Below are positions 39,467-49,134 of a DNA stretch of 64,000 bases, one piece after another. Where the stretch lies: contig NZ_JNXI01000008.1 of NCBI RefSeq assembly GCF_000717055.1, positions 62,001 through 126,000 of the forward strand, written 5' to 3'. This stretch comes from Streptomyces iakyrus (GTDB lineage: Bacteria; Actinomycetota; Actinomycetes; Streptomycetales; Streptomycetaceae). The notes below the pieces were generated by a model. The model searched no databases and was not told the origin of the DNA. It worked only from the letters and a program-made list of their open reading frames with translations. How positions within the stretch are numbered: position 1 is the stretch's first letter; every line of letters begins with the position of its first letter. Made by a program: the position numbers and the translations under genes.

Positions 39467-40429
39467 CTACTTGATCCAGGCGTCGACCTTGCCGCGGTTG
39501 GCCTCGACCCACTTCTTCGCCGCGGCCTCGGGCGCCATCTTGTCCACCGCGATGTACTTGGCCACGGTGTTCTGGTCGTCGTTCGTCCAGGTGAAGTTCT
39601 TCACCAGGTCATAGGCCGGGCTGCCCGACTTGGCGAACTTCGCACTGACGATCTTGTCGAGCTCGTACACGGGGTAGTCACAGGCGACCTTCTCCGCGTC
39701 GGCGTCGCAGCCCTCCTTGTATTCGGGCAGGCTGACCTTCTTCAGCGGCACCTCGGACATGAACCACTGCGGCTCGTAGAAGTAGCCGATCACCCACTGC
39801 TTGTTCTTCTCTGCGTTGCGGTAGGCCTGGATGAGCGCTGTCTCACTGCCCGCGTACACCACCTTGAAGTCCAGCTTGAGGTTCTTCACCAGCGCCTCGT
39901 CGTTGGTGACGAACGACGGGTCGCCGTCGAGGAGCTGCCCCTTGCCGCCCGACTCCGAGGTCTTGAACTTCGACGCGTACTTGTCGAGGTTCTTCCAGTC
40001 GGTGATGTCCGGGTGCGCCTTCGCCAGCCACGGCGGCACGTACCAGCCGATGAGGCCCTTGTTGCCGGTCGGGCCGGCCTCGACGGCCGTCTTCTGGTCG
40101 GTGATGTACTTCTTCTTCAGGTCGTCGTGGCCCCAGTTCTCCACGACGGCGTCGACCTCGCCCGTGCCGAAGCCCTGCCAGGCGATCTCCTCCTTGAGGT
40201 CCTTCTGCTCGACCTTGCAGCCGAGGTCGTGCTCGGCGACGTACGCGAGGACCGCCGCGTTCGCCTCGTAGCCGACCCACGGGTTGATCGCGAGGTTGAA
40301 GGTGCCGCACTTGCCCGAGCTGCCCGAGCCGGCCGCGCTGTCGTCGCCGACCTTCGCGCCCCCGCAGGCCGTGAGGGTGAGGCCGAGGACGGCCAGGCCG
40401 GCCGCGCCGGCTCTGAAGTGTCGTGCCAT
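39467..40429 (-). CDS. Glycine betaine/choline ABC transporter substrate-binding lipoprotein
   Basis: This 320-residue OpuAC/ProX-type binding protein has a signal peptide with lipobox LTAC (Cys22), so it is anchored outside the membrane. It contains NPWVGYEANAAVLAYVAEHD and VENWGHDDLKKKY, plus a spread of aromatic residues for the trimethylammonium pocket. It is the last gene of betB-ATPase-permease-binding protein and starts 13 bases after the permease stop. The ligand could be betaine, choline or a related quaternary amine. Confidence 0.93.
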   Translation of the reverse strand: MARHFRAGAAGLAVLGLTLTACGGAKVGDDSAAGSGSSGKCGTFNLAINPWVGYEANAAVLAYVAEHDLGCKVEQKDLKEEIAWQGFGTGEVDAVVENWGHDDLKKKYITDQKTAVEAGPTGNKGLIGWYVPPWLAKAHPDITDWKNLDKYASKFKTSESGGKGQLLDGDPSFVTNDEALVKNLKLDFKVVYAGSETALIQAYRNAEKNKQWVIGYFYEPQWFMSEVPLKKVSLPEYKEGCDADAEKVACDYPVYELDKIVSAKFAKSGSPAYDLVKNFTWTNDDQNTVAKYIAVDKMAPEAAAKKWVEANRGKVDAWIK

Positions 40430-40442
40430 GGTGAGGTGCTCC

Positions 40443-42452
40443 TTATGCTCCGGCGCGGCGAGCCGCCGCCTGAGTGATCCGGTCGAACATGACTCCGAGC
40501 AGGACGATGGCGAGTCCGGCCGCCAGCCCCTTCCCGTACAACTGGCCCTGCGAGAACCCGGCCACGACGTCGTAGCCGAGGGCGCCCGCTCCCACCAGGC
40601 CGCCCACCACGACCATCGACAGCACGTAGATCAGGCCCTGGTTGGTCGCGAGGGTCAGGGCTCCGCGTGACATCGGCAGCTGCACCTTGGTGATGATCTG
40701 CCAGGTGTTGCATCCGGTGGACATCGCCGCTTCCACGGTGGTCCCGGGCACGGCCCGCACCCCATCGGCGATGATCTTGATGGCGACGGGTGCCGCGTAG
40801 ACGACCGCGGCGACGATCGCCGTGAACCGTGTCGCGCCGAACAGCGCGAGGAACGGCACGAGATAGACGAACGGCGGCATGACCTGGGCCGCGTCCAGGG
40901 ATGGCCTGAGCAGCCGGTCGACGAGCGCGCTGCGCCCCATCCACACCCCGAGGACGACACCGAGCAGCATCACGAGCACGGTCGCCACCGCGGTGGAGGC
41001 CAGGGTCGTCATGGCGTCCGACCACACGCCGGTGGCGATGAGCAGACCCACGCACACCGCGGAGGTGGCCCCGGCACGCCATCCGCCGAGCACCGTGCCG
41101 AGCGCGACGAGGGCTGCGCCCACGAGCCACCACGGCGAGTCGGTCAGCAGGGTCTGGAAGGGGTTCAACAGGCCGTTGGTGAGGGCGTCGCGGAAGGCGT
41201 TGGTCAGACCCGACAGGTTGTCCTGTGCCCAGGTGGTCACGTCGGTGGCCGCCTTGGCGATGGTGCTGCCGGTGCCGCCCTCGCCGGGGAACTCGGCCGC
41301 CCACAGATAGGTGTGCGACAGGTACACCAGGACCGCGGCCACCACTCCCCCGGCCACCAACAGGTGCCGCCGCCACTTGAGGAAGGGACTGTCCGAGCCC
41401 CGGGCCGTGTCGGCCCGTCCGCTCGCGGCGGTGGTGACCCGGTCGAGCACGATGGCCAGGACGACGATGGCCAGTCCGGCGTTGAACGCCGTGCCGACGT
41501 CCAGCGACTGGAGGGCCTGGACGACGGTCGCCCCGAGGCCGGGGGCGTTGATCAGGGCCGCGATGGTCACCATGGCCAGGGCGGCCATGATGGTCTGGTT
41601 GACGCCCATCACCACGGTCCGCTTGGACATCGGCAGCAGGACCTTCAGCAGCGCCTGGCGCCGCGTCGCGCCCATCGAGTCCGCCGCTTCGACGGTGGTC
41701 TCGGGAACCGAGCGGATCGCGTGGGCGGTGATGCGGATCGCGGGCGGCGCAGCGTAGATGGCCGTCGCGATGGTGGCGGAGGCCGGGCCGATCAGGAAGA
41801 ACAGGGTCAGGGGCGCCAGATAGACGAAAGTCGGCATCGTCTGCATGAAGTCCAGGAACGGCGTCACGACCCGGTTGAACCGGTCGGACAGTCCGGCCCA
41901 CACCCCCAGGGGAAGCGCGAACAGCAGTGCCACGAAGACCGCTGAGAGGGTCAGCGCCAGCGTGTCCATGCTCTCCTGCCAGAGGCCCTGGAGGCCGAGG
42001 AAGGTGAAGCCGGCGACGGCCAGCAGCGCGACCCGCCAGTTGCCCAGGGCCCAGGAGACGTAGCCGGCGATGCCCACGACACCGAGCCAGCCGATCTGCG
42101 GAACCGGGCGGCCCGCGGTCGGCTGCGAGATCAGCTCCTGGACGAAGGTCACCAGGGTGTCGATGACCAGGCGGATCTCGTTGAAGAAGTAGAGGAAGAG
42201 CGGGTTGGAGTTGCGGTTCGCGCCGATGGAGTCGTTGACGTCGTTGAACCACCGGTGCAGGTCGGTCAGATCGGCCGCGGCGAGCGACAGGGTCTGCTTG
42301 CCGCGCAGCACGGCGAAGAGGACGAGCCAGACGACCAGGATCGCGCCGACGCTCATCGAGCGGCTGGCCGTGGGCGCCCGCCGGGCGGGAGCGGGCGGCT
42401 CCTCGTTCCCGGTTCTCTGCGGTCTCTGCGTCTTCTCTACGGCGACGGTCAT
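40443..42452 (-). CDS. Tandem-domain permease of the quaternary amine ABC transporter
   Basis: The 669-residue permease contains two copies of the ProW-type permease fold, about residues 90-330 and 430-660. Each has the EAA-like signature: ETTVEAADSMGATRRQALLKV in the first and GTTVEAAMSTGCNTWQIITKV in the second. One chain thus supplies both halves of the channel. The ATG at 42452 overlaps the ATPase stop (TGATG). A longer open frame upstream is the antisense-like reading of the ATPase gene. Ala/Pro-rich residues 1-30 precede the first helix. Confidence 0.92.
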   Translation of the reverse strand: MTVAVEKTQRPQRTGNEEPPAPARRAPTASRSMSVGAILVVWLVLFAVLRGKQTLSLAAADLTDLHRWFNDVNDSIGANRNSNPLFLYFFNEIRLVIDTLVTFVQELISQPTAGRPVPQIGWLGVVGIAGYVSWALGNWRVALLAVAGFTFLGLQGLWQESMDTLALTLSAVFVALLFALPLGVWAGLSDRFNRVVTPFLDFMQTMPTFVYLAPLTLFFLIGPASATIATAIYAAPPAIRITAHAIRSVPETTVEAADSMGATRRQALLKVLLPMSKRTVVMGVNQTIMAALAMVTIAALINAPGLGATVVQALQSLDVGTAFNAGLAIVVLAIVLDRVTTAASGRADTARGSDSPFLKWRRHLLVAGGVVAAVLVYLSHTYLWAAEFPGEGGTGSTIAKAATDVTTWAQDNLSGLTNAFRDALTNGLLNPFQTLLTDSPWWLVGAALVALGTVLGGWRAGATSAVCVGLLIATGVWSDAMTTLASTAVATVLVMLLGVVLGVWMGRSALVDRLLRPSLDAAQVMPPFVYLVPFLALFGATRFTAIVAAVVYAAPVAIKIIADGVRAVPGTTVEAAMSTGCNTWQIITKVQLPMSRGALTLATNQGLIYVLSMVVVGGLVGAGALGYDVVAGFSQGQLYGKGLAAGLAIVLLGVMFDRITQAAARRAGA

Positions 42453-43540
42453 CAGGCGTCGCCTTCCTGCCCGGCGACCACCGCGAGGATCTCCTCGTCG
42501 CCGACGATGCCGAGCAGTTTGCCGTTCTCGACGACCTTGACCGGCTTCTCGGCCGCGAGCACCGCCCGCGTGGCCTCCTTCACCACGACGTCCGGGCCGA
42601 GCTCGGGACCGTCTAGGGGGTCGTCCGGCTCCGCCGGGCGCATGATCCACCGCAGGGTCAGCACGTCACCGCGGGGCACGTCCCTGACGAAGTCGCGTAC
42701 GTAGTCGTCCGCGGGGGCGCCCACCAGCTCGTCGCCGGTGCCGCACTGGACCATCCTGCCGTCGCGCATGATGAGGATGCGGTCGCCCAGGCGCAGTGCC
42801 TCGGACAGATCGTGGGTGATGAACACCATCGTCTTGCCGACCTCGTGGTGCAGACGGACGACCTCGTTCTGCATGTCCCGGCGGATCAGCGGGTCGAGCG
42901 CCGAGAACGGCTCGTCGAAGAGGAGGACGTCGGGGTCGCCGGCCAGGGCGCGGGCGAGGCCCACGCGCTGCTGCATGCCGCCGGAGAGCTGGTCGGGGTA
43001 GGAGCTCTCGTAGCCCGAGAGGCCGACGAGTTCGACGACCTCCAGCGCGCGCCTGGTGCGCTCGGCTCTGCTCATACCGCGGATCTCCAGGCCGAAGGCC
43101 ACGTTGTCGACGACCCGGCGGTGCGGCAGCAGCCCGAAGTGCTGGAAGACCATGGAGAACTTGCTGCGGCGCAGCTCGCGCAGGCGGCTCGCGTCCGCGT
43201 CGCGGATGTCCTCGCCCTCGAAGAGGATCTCGCCGGCGGTGGGTTCGATGAGCCGGGTCAGACAGCGCACCAGGGTGGACTTGCCGGAGCCGGACAGGCC
43301 CATCACGACGAACACCTCGCCGGGCGCGACCTCGAAGTTCACGTCGCGCACGGCGGCCGTGCATCCGGTGCGGTCCATCAGTTCGCGGCGGGTGAGTCCG
43401 CGCAGTTCCTCGGAGCCGGGCACCTGGGCCGCCTTGGGCCCGAACACCTTCCACAGGTCGCGTACGGAGATGACCGGGGTGGGTGCCGAGTCCTGGGGGG
43501 TGTCGCGCCGCCGCGACGCCTCGGTCGTTGCTGGGGTCAT
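42452..43540 (-). CDS. ATP-binding protein of the quaternary amine ABC transporter
   Basis: This 362-residue OpuAA/ProV-type ATPase has Walker [10 protein letters not shown], signature [15 protein letters not shown], Walker [14 protein letters not shown], and a C-terminal CBS-like region (about 290-360) that in relatives senses ionic strength. An N-terminal extension with [17 protein letters not shown] is typical of actinobacterial versions. It starts 19 bases after betB and overlaps the permease gene, so uptake and oxidation are co-expressed. Confidence 0.94.
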   Translation of the reverse strand: MTPATTEASRRRDTPQDSAPTPVISVRDLWKVFGPKAAQVPGSEELRGLTRRELMDRTGCTAAVRDVNFEVAPGEVFVVMGLSGSGKSTLVRCLTRLIEPTAGEILFEGEDIRDADASRLRELRRSKFSMVFQHFGLLPHRRVVDNVAFGLEIRGMSRAERTRRALEVVELVGLSGYESSYPDQLSGGMQQRVGLARALAGDPDVLLFDEPFSALDPLIRRDMQNEVVRLHHEVGKTMVFITHDLSEALRLGDRILIMRDGRMVQCGTGDELVGAPADDYVRDFVRDVPRGDVLTLRWIMRPAEPDDPLDGPELGPDVVVKEATRAVLAAEKPVKVVENGKLLGIVGDEEILAVVAGQEGDA

Positions 43541-43559
43541 GTTCGACCTCTTTCGGCGT

Positions 43560-45062
43560 TCAGCCGCGGAACCAGTGCTGCGGCCGGGGTTGGATGTTCT
43601 GCCAGATGTGTTTGGGCTCCCGGTACTCGTCCAGGCCCGTCGGTCCCAGCTCCCGGCCTACGCCGGAGTGCCCGAACCCGCCCCATTCCGCCTGCGGCAC
43701 ATAGGGGTGGTAGTCGTTGATCCACACCGTGCCGTGGCGTAGCCGGCGGGCGACCCGCTGGGCCTTGCCGGCGTCCTGCGTCCAGACGGCGCCGGCGAGT
43801 CCGTACACGGTGTCGTTGGCGATGCGTACGGCGTCGTCCTCGTCGGTGAAGCGCTCCACGGTGAGGACGGGCCCGAAGGACTCCTCGTGCACCACGCTCA
43901 TGTCCTGACCGCACGCGTCGAGCACGGTCGGCGGGTAGTAGTGGCCGTCGGCCAGGGCCGGGTCGCCCGGGCGTTCACCGCCGCAGCGCAGGACGGCGCC
44001 CTCCGCGAGTCCGGCCGCGACGTACGCCTCGACCTTCGCCAGGTGCTGGGCGGAGATCAGCGGGCCGGTGTCGGCCTGCGGGTCGAAGGGACCGCCGAGG
44101 CGGATCAGCCGGGCGCGGCGGACCACCTCGTCGACGAACCGGTCGTGCAGCGCGTCCTCGACGATGAGCCGGGCGCCGGCCGAGCAGACCTGGCCCGAAT
44201 GCAGGAAGACGGCCGTGAGCGCGAAGTCCACGGCCGTCTCGAAGTCGGCGTCGGCGAAGACGACGTTGGGATTCTTGCCGCCGAGCTCCAGCGCGACCTT
44301 CTTCACGGTCGCGGCGGCGGTGGCCATGATGCGTCTTCCGGTGTCCAGGCCTCCGGTGAAGGAGACCATGTCGACGGCGGGGTCCTCGGCGAGCGGTGCT
44401 CCCACGTCGGGCCCGGCCCCGAGGACGAGGTTGGCGGCGCCGGCCGGAAGTCCTGCCTCCGCCAGGGCTCTCATCAGCAGGATCGAGGTGGAGGGGGTGA
44501 GTTCGCTGGGCTTGAGGACGATGGTGTTGCCGGCGAGGAGGGCCGGGGCGACCTTCCAGCTCGCCTGGAGCAGCGGGTAGTTCCAGGGGGTGATCAGTGC
44601 GCACACGCCGATCGGCTCGTACACGACGCGGCTGACGGCGTCGTCGCGGCCGGTGTCGATCACCCGGCCGGCGTCGGTGCCGCCGAGCCCTCCGTAGTAG
44701 CGGAAGCAGGAGACGACGTCGGCGATGTCGTACTCGCTCTCCACCAGCCGCTTGCCGGTGTCCAGTGATTCGGCGCGGGCGAACGCGTCGGCGTCGCGTT
44801 CGAGGATGTCGGCGGTGCGCAGCAGCAGCGCGCCGCGTTCGCGTTCGGGGGTGCGCGGCCAGGACCCCTCGTCGAAGGCCCGGCGGGCCGCGGCGATGGC
44901 CGCCTCGGTGTCGGGGCGGGTGCCTTCGGACACGGTCACGGAGAGTGTGCCGTCTGCGGGGCAGCGGATGTCCCGATGGCCTCCGGCCACGGGATCCCGC
45001 CACTTTCCGTCCACGTACAGGTCTGCCACGTCGGGGCCCTTCGAGCGAATCGCGTTGCGCAT
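43560..45062 (-). CDS. betB: Betaine-aldehyde dehydrogenase
   Basis: This 500-residue NAD(P)-dependent dehydrogenase oxidises betaine aldehyde to glycine betaine. It has [21 protein letters not shown], the cofactor motif [12 protein letters not shown], catalytic Glu in [12 protein letters not shown] and catalytic Cys in [11 protein letters not shown]. The C-terminus [18 protein letters not shown] fits BetB. The start is uncertain. ATG 45062 lacks a Shine-Dalgarno and overlaps a regulon palindrome, and GTG 45029 ([10 protein letters not shown]) matches the family start better. It leads the transporter operon. Confidence 0.92.
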   Translation of the reverse strand: MRNAIRSKGPDVADLYVDGKWRDPVAGGHRDIRCPADGTLSVTVSEGTRPDTEAAIAAARRAFDEGSWPRTPERERGALLLRTADILERDADAFARAESLDTGKRLVESEYDIADVVSCFRYYGGLGGTDAGRVIDTGRDDAVSRVVYEPIGVCALITPWNYPLLQASWKVAPALLAGNTIVLKPSELTPSTSILLMRALAEAGLPAGAANLVLGAGPDVGAPLAEDPAVDMVSFTGGLDTGRRIMATAAATVKKVALELGGKNPNVVFADADFETAVDFALTAVFLHSGQVCSAGARLIVEDALHDRFVDEVVRRARLIRLGGPFDPQADTGPLISAQHLAKVEAYVAAGLAEGAVLRCGGERPGDPALADGHYYPPTVLDACGQDMSVVHEESFGPVLTVERFTDEDDAVRIANDTVYGLAGAVWTQDAGKAQRVARRLRHGTVWINDYHPYVPQAEWGGFGHSGVGRELGPTGLDEYREPKHIWQNIQPRPQHWFRG

Positions 45063-45070
45063 CGCGCACC
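45054..45070. promoter_or_regulatory. Betaine-regulon palindrome, site 4
   Basis: GTTGCGCATCGCGCACC matches the consensus at eleven of twelve fixed positions and overlaps the ATG of betB at 45062. If betB begins at the GTG 45029, the site sits in the core promoter. Confidence 0.5.
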
Positions 45071-45171
45071 GCATTGCTTGTGGTGGAACACTCTGGAGAA
45101 GGCGGGAACCCACGTCAAGGGGTTGGCCGATGACGGTTTTACCAAGGAGGCAACCCATGGAATCCGACGCC

Positions 45172-45205
45172 GACCAGCCCGGACCACCGGATTTCCGGGC
45201 TGGTC
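45172..45205 (-). terminator. Terminator of betA
   Basis: GACCAGCCCGGA (45172-45183) pairs perfectly with TCCGGGCTGGTC (45194-45205), 20 bases beyond the betA stop and upstream of betB. It separates the two transcription units. Confidence 0.75.
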
Positions 45206-45225
45206 GGCTGTCTGAAAACAGTGGG

Positions 45226-46887
45226 TTACGCGGATGCTTCGCGGTGCCGGTAGTACGCGGCCCCGGACGGCGGCAGCGGCTCCTTGCCGAGGATGAGGTC
45301 GGCCGCCTTCTCCGCGATCATCATCACCGGCGCGTAGATGTTGCCGTTGGTGATGTAGGGCATCACGGAGGCGTCGACGACCCGCAGTCCCTCCATGCCG
45401 TGCACGCGCAGGTCGGCCGGGTCCACGACGGCCATCTCGTCGGTGCCCATCTTGCAGGTGCAGGACGGGTGCAGCGCGGTCTCGGCGTCCTTGGCGACCC
45501 AGGCGAGGATCTCCTCGTCGGTCTCCACGGACGGGCCGGGCGAGATCTCCCCGGCGTTGTACGGGGCCATGGCGGGCTGGTTGAGCAGCCTGCGCGCGAC
45601 CCGGACGGCCTCGACCCACTCGCGGCGGTCCTGGTCGGTGGAGAGGTAGTTGAAGCGCAGCGCGGGGTGCTCGGCGGGATCCTTGCTCTTGATCTTCACC
45701 GAGCCGATGGCGTCGGAGTACATGGGCCCGACGTGCACCTGGTAGCCGTGTCCGCCGGCCGGGACGGAGCCGTCGTAGCGGACCGCGATGGGCAGGAAGT
45801 GGAACATCAGGTTGGGGTAGTCCACGTCGTCGTTGCCGCGGACGAAGCCGCCCGCCTCGAAGTGGTTGGTCGCGGCCGGGCCCGTACGGAAGAGCCACTG
45901 CAATCCGATGAAGGGGGCCCGCCACTTCGCGAGGTACGGCTGCATGGAGACGGGCTGCTTGCAGCCGTACTGGATGTACACCTCCAGGTGGTCCTGGAGG
46001 TTCTCGCCGACGCCCGGCAGATCGTGTACGACGTCCACGCCGAGCGCCGCGAGCTCTTTGGCGTTGCCGACGCCGGAGAGCTGGAGGAGTTGCGGGGAGT
46101 TGATCGCGCCGCCGCAGAGGATGACCTCACCGGCCCGCACCCGCTGGGGCCTGCCGCGGCCGTGCCGGTACTCGACGCCGACGGCCCGCTTGCCCTCGAA
46201 GAGGACGCGGGTGACCAGGGCACGCGTGGTGACGGTCAGGTTGGGGCGCTTCCGCACGGGCTTGAGGTAGGCCTTCGCGGCCGACAGCCGACGTCCGCGG
46301 TGGACATTGCGGTCGAACCTGGCGAAACCTTCCTGTCGATAGCCGTTCACGTCGCTGGTGGGGGCGTGTCCCGCTTCCTCGGTGGCCTTGAGGAAGGCCT
46401 CGAAGAGCGGGTTGGTCCCGGGACCCCGTTCGAGGACGAGGGGGCCGTCGTGGCCCCGGAACTCGTCGTCCGGGTCGGCGGCCAGGCAGTTCTCCATCCG
46501 CCGGAAGTACGGCAGACAGTGCGCGTAGTCCCAGGCCCCCATGCCGGGGTCGGCCGCCCAGCGCTCGTAGTCCATGGGGTTGCCGCGCTGGAAGATCATG
46601 CCGTTGATGCTGCTGGAGCCGCCGAGGACCTTGCCGCGCGCGTGGTAGACGCGTCGGCCGCCCATGTGGGGCTCGGGTTCGGACTCGTACTTCCAGTCGT
46701 AGAAGCGGCTGCCGATCGGGTAGGTCAGTGCCGCGGGCATGTGGATGAAGACGTCCCAGGGGTAGTCGGGTCTGCCCGCCTCCAGCACCAGGACCCGGTT
46801 GCCGGGATCCGCGGAGAGCCGGTTGGCCAGTGCACTGCCGGCCGATCCACCACCGACGATGACGAAGTCGTACTGCAAGTCAGCCAT
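45226..46887 (-). CDS. betA: Choline dehydrogenase (GMC oxidoreductase)
   Basis: This 553-residue FAD enzyme oxidises choline to betaine aldehyde. It contains [21 protein letters not shown] (ADP-binding), [20 protein letters not shown] (GMC signature 1), [19 protein letters not shown] (signature 2) and the C-terminal active-site HPSCTCKMG. The ATG at 46887 is preferred; the open frame continues 40 codons upstream through a palindromic operator. It has its own terminator and is divergent from an IclR gene. Confidence 0.94.
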   Translation of the reverse strand: MADLQYDFVIVGGGSAGSALANRLSADPGNRVLVLEAGRPDYPWDVFIHMPAALTYPIGSRFYDWKYESEPEPHMGGRRVYHARGKVLGGSSSINGMIFQRGNPMDYERWAADPGMGAWDYAHCLPYFRRMENCLAADPDDEFRGHDGPLVLERGPGTNPLFEAFLKATEEAGHAPTSDVNGYRQEGFARFDRNVHRGRRLSAAKAYLKPVRKRPNLTVTTRALVTRVLFEGKRAVGVEYRHGRGRPQRVRAGEVILCGGAINSPQLLQLSGVGNAKELAALGVDVVHDLPGVGENLQDHLEVYIQYGCKQPVSMQPYLAKWRAPFIGLQWLFRTGPAATNHFEAGGFVRGNDDVDYPNLMFHFLPIAVRYDGSVPAGGHGYQVHVGPMYSDAIGSVKIKSKDPAEHPALRFNYLSTDQDRREWVEAVRVARRLLNQPAMAPYNAGEISPGPSVETDEEILAWVAKDAETALHPSCTCKMGTDEMAVVDPADLRVHGMEGLRVVDASVMPYITNGNIYAPVMMIAEKAADLILGKEPLPPSGAAYYRHREASA

Positions 46888-46956
46888 GAGGCCTCGTCTC
46901 GCTCGCGCCGTAGAGAATGCGCGGCATGCTAGTACCGGTATCTCTATGCGCACCAG

Positions 46957-46973
46957 GTTGCGGACAACGCAAC
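46957..46973. promoter_or_regulatory. Betaine-regulon palindrome, site 5
   Basis: GTTGCGGACAACGCAAC is a perfect match to GTTGCG-N5-CGCAAC. It lies between betA and the divergent IclR-2 gene, 70 bases from the betA start. Confidence 0.7.
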
Positions 46974-47036
46974 TTCGATTTTCTCGGGCCAAGGCCGTGA
47001 CCTGCACCGCTGTCGGCTATGTTAATCGCCCGTATA

Positions 47037-47053
47037 GTTGCGTTGTGAGCAAC
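47037..47053. promoter_or_regulatory. Betaine-regulon palindrome, site 6, over the IclR-2 start codon
   Basis: GTTGCGTTGTGAGCAAC contains the GTG start (47045) of IclR-2 near its centre. Eleven of twelve arm positions match. This suggests autoregulation. Confidence 0.6.
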
Positions 47054-47842
47054 TACCATCCAGATACCGAAACGACAAGTGCGCCGACCGGCGGGGTGCA
47101 GTCGGTCGACCGGGCCATCACCGTGCTGGAGATCCTGGCCCGGCGCGGCGAGGCCGGCGTCAGCGAGGTAGCCGCCGAGATCGACGTCCACAAGTCCACC
47201 GCGTTCCGGCTGCTGGGCGCCCTGGAGGTGCGCGGCCTGGTGGAACAGGCGGGCGAGCGCGGCAAGTACCGCCTCGGTTTCGGCATCGTCCGTCTCGCCG
47301 GCGCGGTCACCGGACGCATCGACATCACCCAGCAGAGCCGCCCGGTCTGCGAGCGTCTCGCCGAGGAGATCGGCGAGACCGTGAACCTCGCCGTGATGCA
47401 GGAGAAGTACGCGATCAACCTGTACCAGGTGCGCGGTCCGGGCGCCGTCACGGCGTTCAACTGGGTCGGCCAGCTGACGCCGCTGCACGCCACCTCCAGC
47501 GGCAAGATCCTGCTGGCCCACATGCCGGCGAAGGAGCGTGCCGCGCTGCTGTCGGACGCGGGCCTGAAGAAGATGACGCCCCACACCCTGACGGCGAAGA
47601 CGAAGCTGGAGAAGAACCTGGCCGAGGCGCTGGAGCGCGGCTACTCCTGGACGCTGGAGGAGTTCGAGGCGGGGCTGCACGCCATGGCCGCCCCGGTCCG
47701 CAACCGCGACGGCGAGGTCATCGCGGCGATCAGCGCCTCCGGACCGGCCTACCGGCTCACCGAGGACCGGATGCACGACCTCGCTCCGGTGCTGGTCAAG
47801 GGCGCGGACGAGATCAGCCACCGGATGGGCTACCTGGGCTGA
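47045..47842 (+). CDS. IclR-family transcriptional regulator (paralogue 2), candidate betaine-regulon regulator
   Basis: The 265-residue protein has an IclR winged helix (GGVQSVDRAITVLEILARRG, then EVAAEIDVHKSTAFRLLGAL) and an effector domain (NWVGQLTPLHATSSGKILLA). The GTG at 47045 begins MSNYHPD, matching MSNYGAE of paralogue 1; upstream codons in the open frame are betA promoter DNA. The operator overlaps the start codon, and no Shine-Dalgarno is visible, so the message may be leaderless. Its own palindrome and location beside betA and gbcA make it the best candidate to bind the shared motif. Confidence 0.9.
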   Translation: MSNYHPDTETTSAPTGGVQSVDRAITVLEILARRGEAGVSEVAAEIDVHKSTAFRLLGALEVRGLVEQAGERGKYRLGFGIVRLAGAVTGRIDITQQSRPVCERLAEEIGETVNLAVMQEKYAINLYQVRGPGAVTAFNWVGQLTPLHATSSGKILLAHMPAKERAALLSDAGLKKMTPHTLTAKTKLEKNLAEALERGYSWTLEEFEAGLHAMAAPVRNRDGEVIAAISASGPAYRLTEDRMHDLAPVLVKGADEISHRMGYLG

Positions 47843-47912
47843 GCCGGCCGCGCCGCCTGCGCCGGCCGACCTTCGCGGCGGAGGCCGGGAGCCGGGACGC
47901 CGGGAGCCGCTG

Positions 47913-49043
47913 TTACTGCGGCCGCCCCGCGCCCAGGCGTTCCTGGACGAAGGTGTGGAACTCGCCGATGTGGTGCTCGCTGGGCACGAGGACCCCGCCC
48001 TTGGCGTAGAGCCGGGAGCTCATAGCGGGCTGGCAGCGCTCGCAGGCGTCGAAGTCCTGCCGGTTGACCCGGTCGAAGAGCTCCACCGACCGGCTGACGT
48101 CCTTGCCGCTCTCGACGACGTGCTTGAGGTAGAGCCAGTCGCACTCGACGATGGTGCGGTCCGCGGCGACCGGGTACATCCGGTGGAAGATCACGTGGTC
48201 GGGCACGAGGTTGATGAACACCTGCGGTCGGACGGTGATCGCGTAGTAGCGGCGGTCCTGGTCCTCGGTGACGCCCGGGATGCGGTCGAGGCCCTCCGAG
48301 CCGTCGACGGTGAAGCCCTTGACGTCCGCGCCGAACTCCGCACCGTGTCCCACGTAGTACTGGGCGGCGTAGCCGTCGGCGAACTCGGGCAGCACTTCGG
48401 TGAGTTCGGGGTGGATCGTCGCGCAGTGGTAGCACTCCATGAAGTTCTCGACGATGAGCTTCCAGTTCGCCCGGACGTCGTAGACGATCCGTCTGCCGAC
48501 GTCGAGGTCCTCGATGCCGTAGTGCTCGATCGACTCGGTGTCGCCGAGACGCGCGACGACGTCCTGCACGACCTCGTCGAAGGGGGGCGGGTTCTCGGCG
48601 AGGCACACCCACACGTAGCCGAGCCATTCGCGCGTCGCCACGGCTGCCAGGCCGTACGCGGTGCGGCCGACGTCGGGCATCTTGGTGAGGTTGGGCGCCG
48701 CGACGAGTTTGCCCGTCAGGTCGTACGTCCAGGCGTGGTAGGGGCATTGGAAGGCGCGCTTGACCTCGCCGCTCTCCGCCGTGCAGAGCTTGGCCCCGCG
48801 GTGCCGGCAGACGTTGAAGAAGGCGCGTACGGACTGGTCACGTGCACGGGTGACGAGGATGCTCTCGCGGCCGACCTGGACGGTCCGGAAAGCCCCGGGA
48901 GCGGCGAGGTCGGCGGAGCGCACGGCGCAGAACCACATCGCCTCGAAGATGTGCTCCTGCTCCTGGGCGAAGACCCCGGGATCCGTGTAGGCGGAGCCGG
49001 GCAGGGTGGCGATGAGACTTTCCGGCAGGCCGGTCGAGGTCAC
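47913..49043 (-). CDS. gbcA: Rieske oxygenase, glycine-betaine demethylase type (copy 2)
   Basis: This 376-residue oxygenase alpha subunit is a close paralogue of the one at 26340, with the same Rieske motifs (CRHRGAKLC, CPYHAWTYD) and iron site (NFMECYHCATIHPEL). The GTG at 49043 (MTSTGLPESL) has GAGGAG six bases upstream and aligns with the other copy. It follows the ferredoxin and its reductase in one operon, so the full electron chain for this copy is present. It should convert glycine betaine to dimethylglycine and formaldehyde. Confidence 0.88.
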   Translation of the reverse strand: MTSTGLPESLIATLPGSAYTDPGVFAQEQEHIFEAMWFCAVRSADLAAPGAFRTVQVGRESILVTRARDQSVRAFFNVCRHRGAKLCTAESGEVKRAFQCPYHAWTYDLTGKLVAAPNLTKMPDVGRTAYGLAAVATREWLGYVWVCLAENPPPFDEVVQDVVARLGDTESIEHYGIEDLDVGRRIVYDVRANWKLIVENFMECYHCATIHPELTEVLPEFADGYAAQYYVGHGAEFGADVKGFTVDGSEGLDRIPGVTEDQDRRYYAITVRPQVFINLVPDHVIFHRMYPVAADRTIVECDWLYLKHVVESGKDVSRSVELFDRVNRQDFDACERCQPAMSSRLYAKGGVLVPSEHHIGEFHTFVQERLGAGRPQ

Positions 49044-49134
49044 AGTGCACTCCTCGGAGAAACGTCGTGGGTCGGGCATGCACGCGCCGGGACGAGCTGC
49101 ACCGGACGTCGTCGGATCAAGGAGCAACGCCCAT

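Noticed and set aside
44725..46932. Rightward open frame with a strong AAGGAGG-ATG at 45157
   Set aside because: Despite the good ribosome-site look, it runs antisense through betA, starts within the betA terminator stem, and encodes low-complexity sequence.
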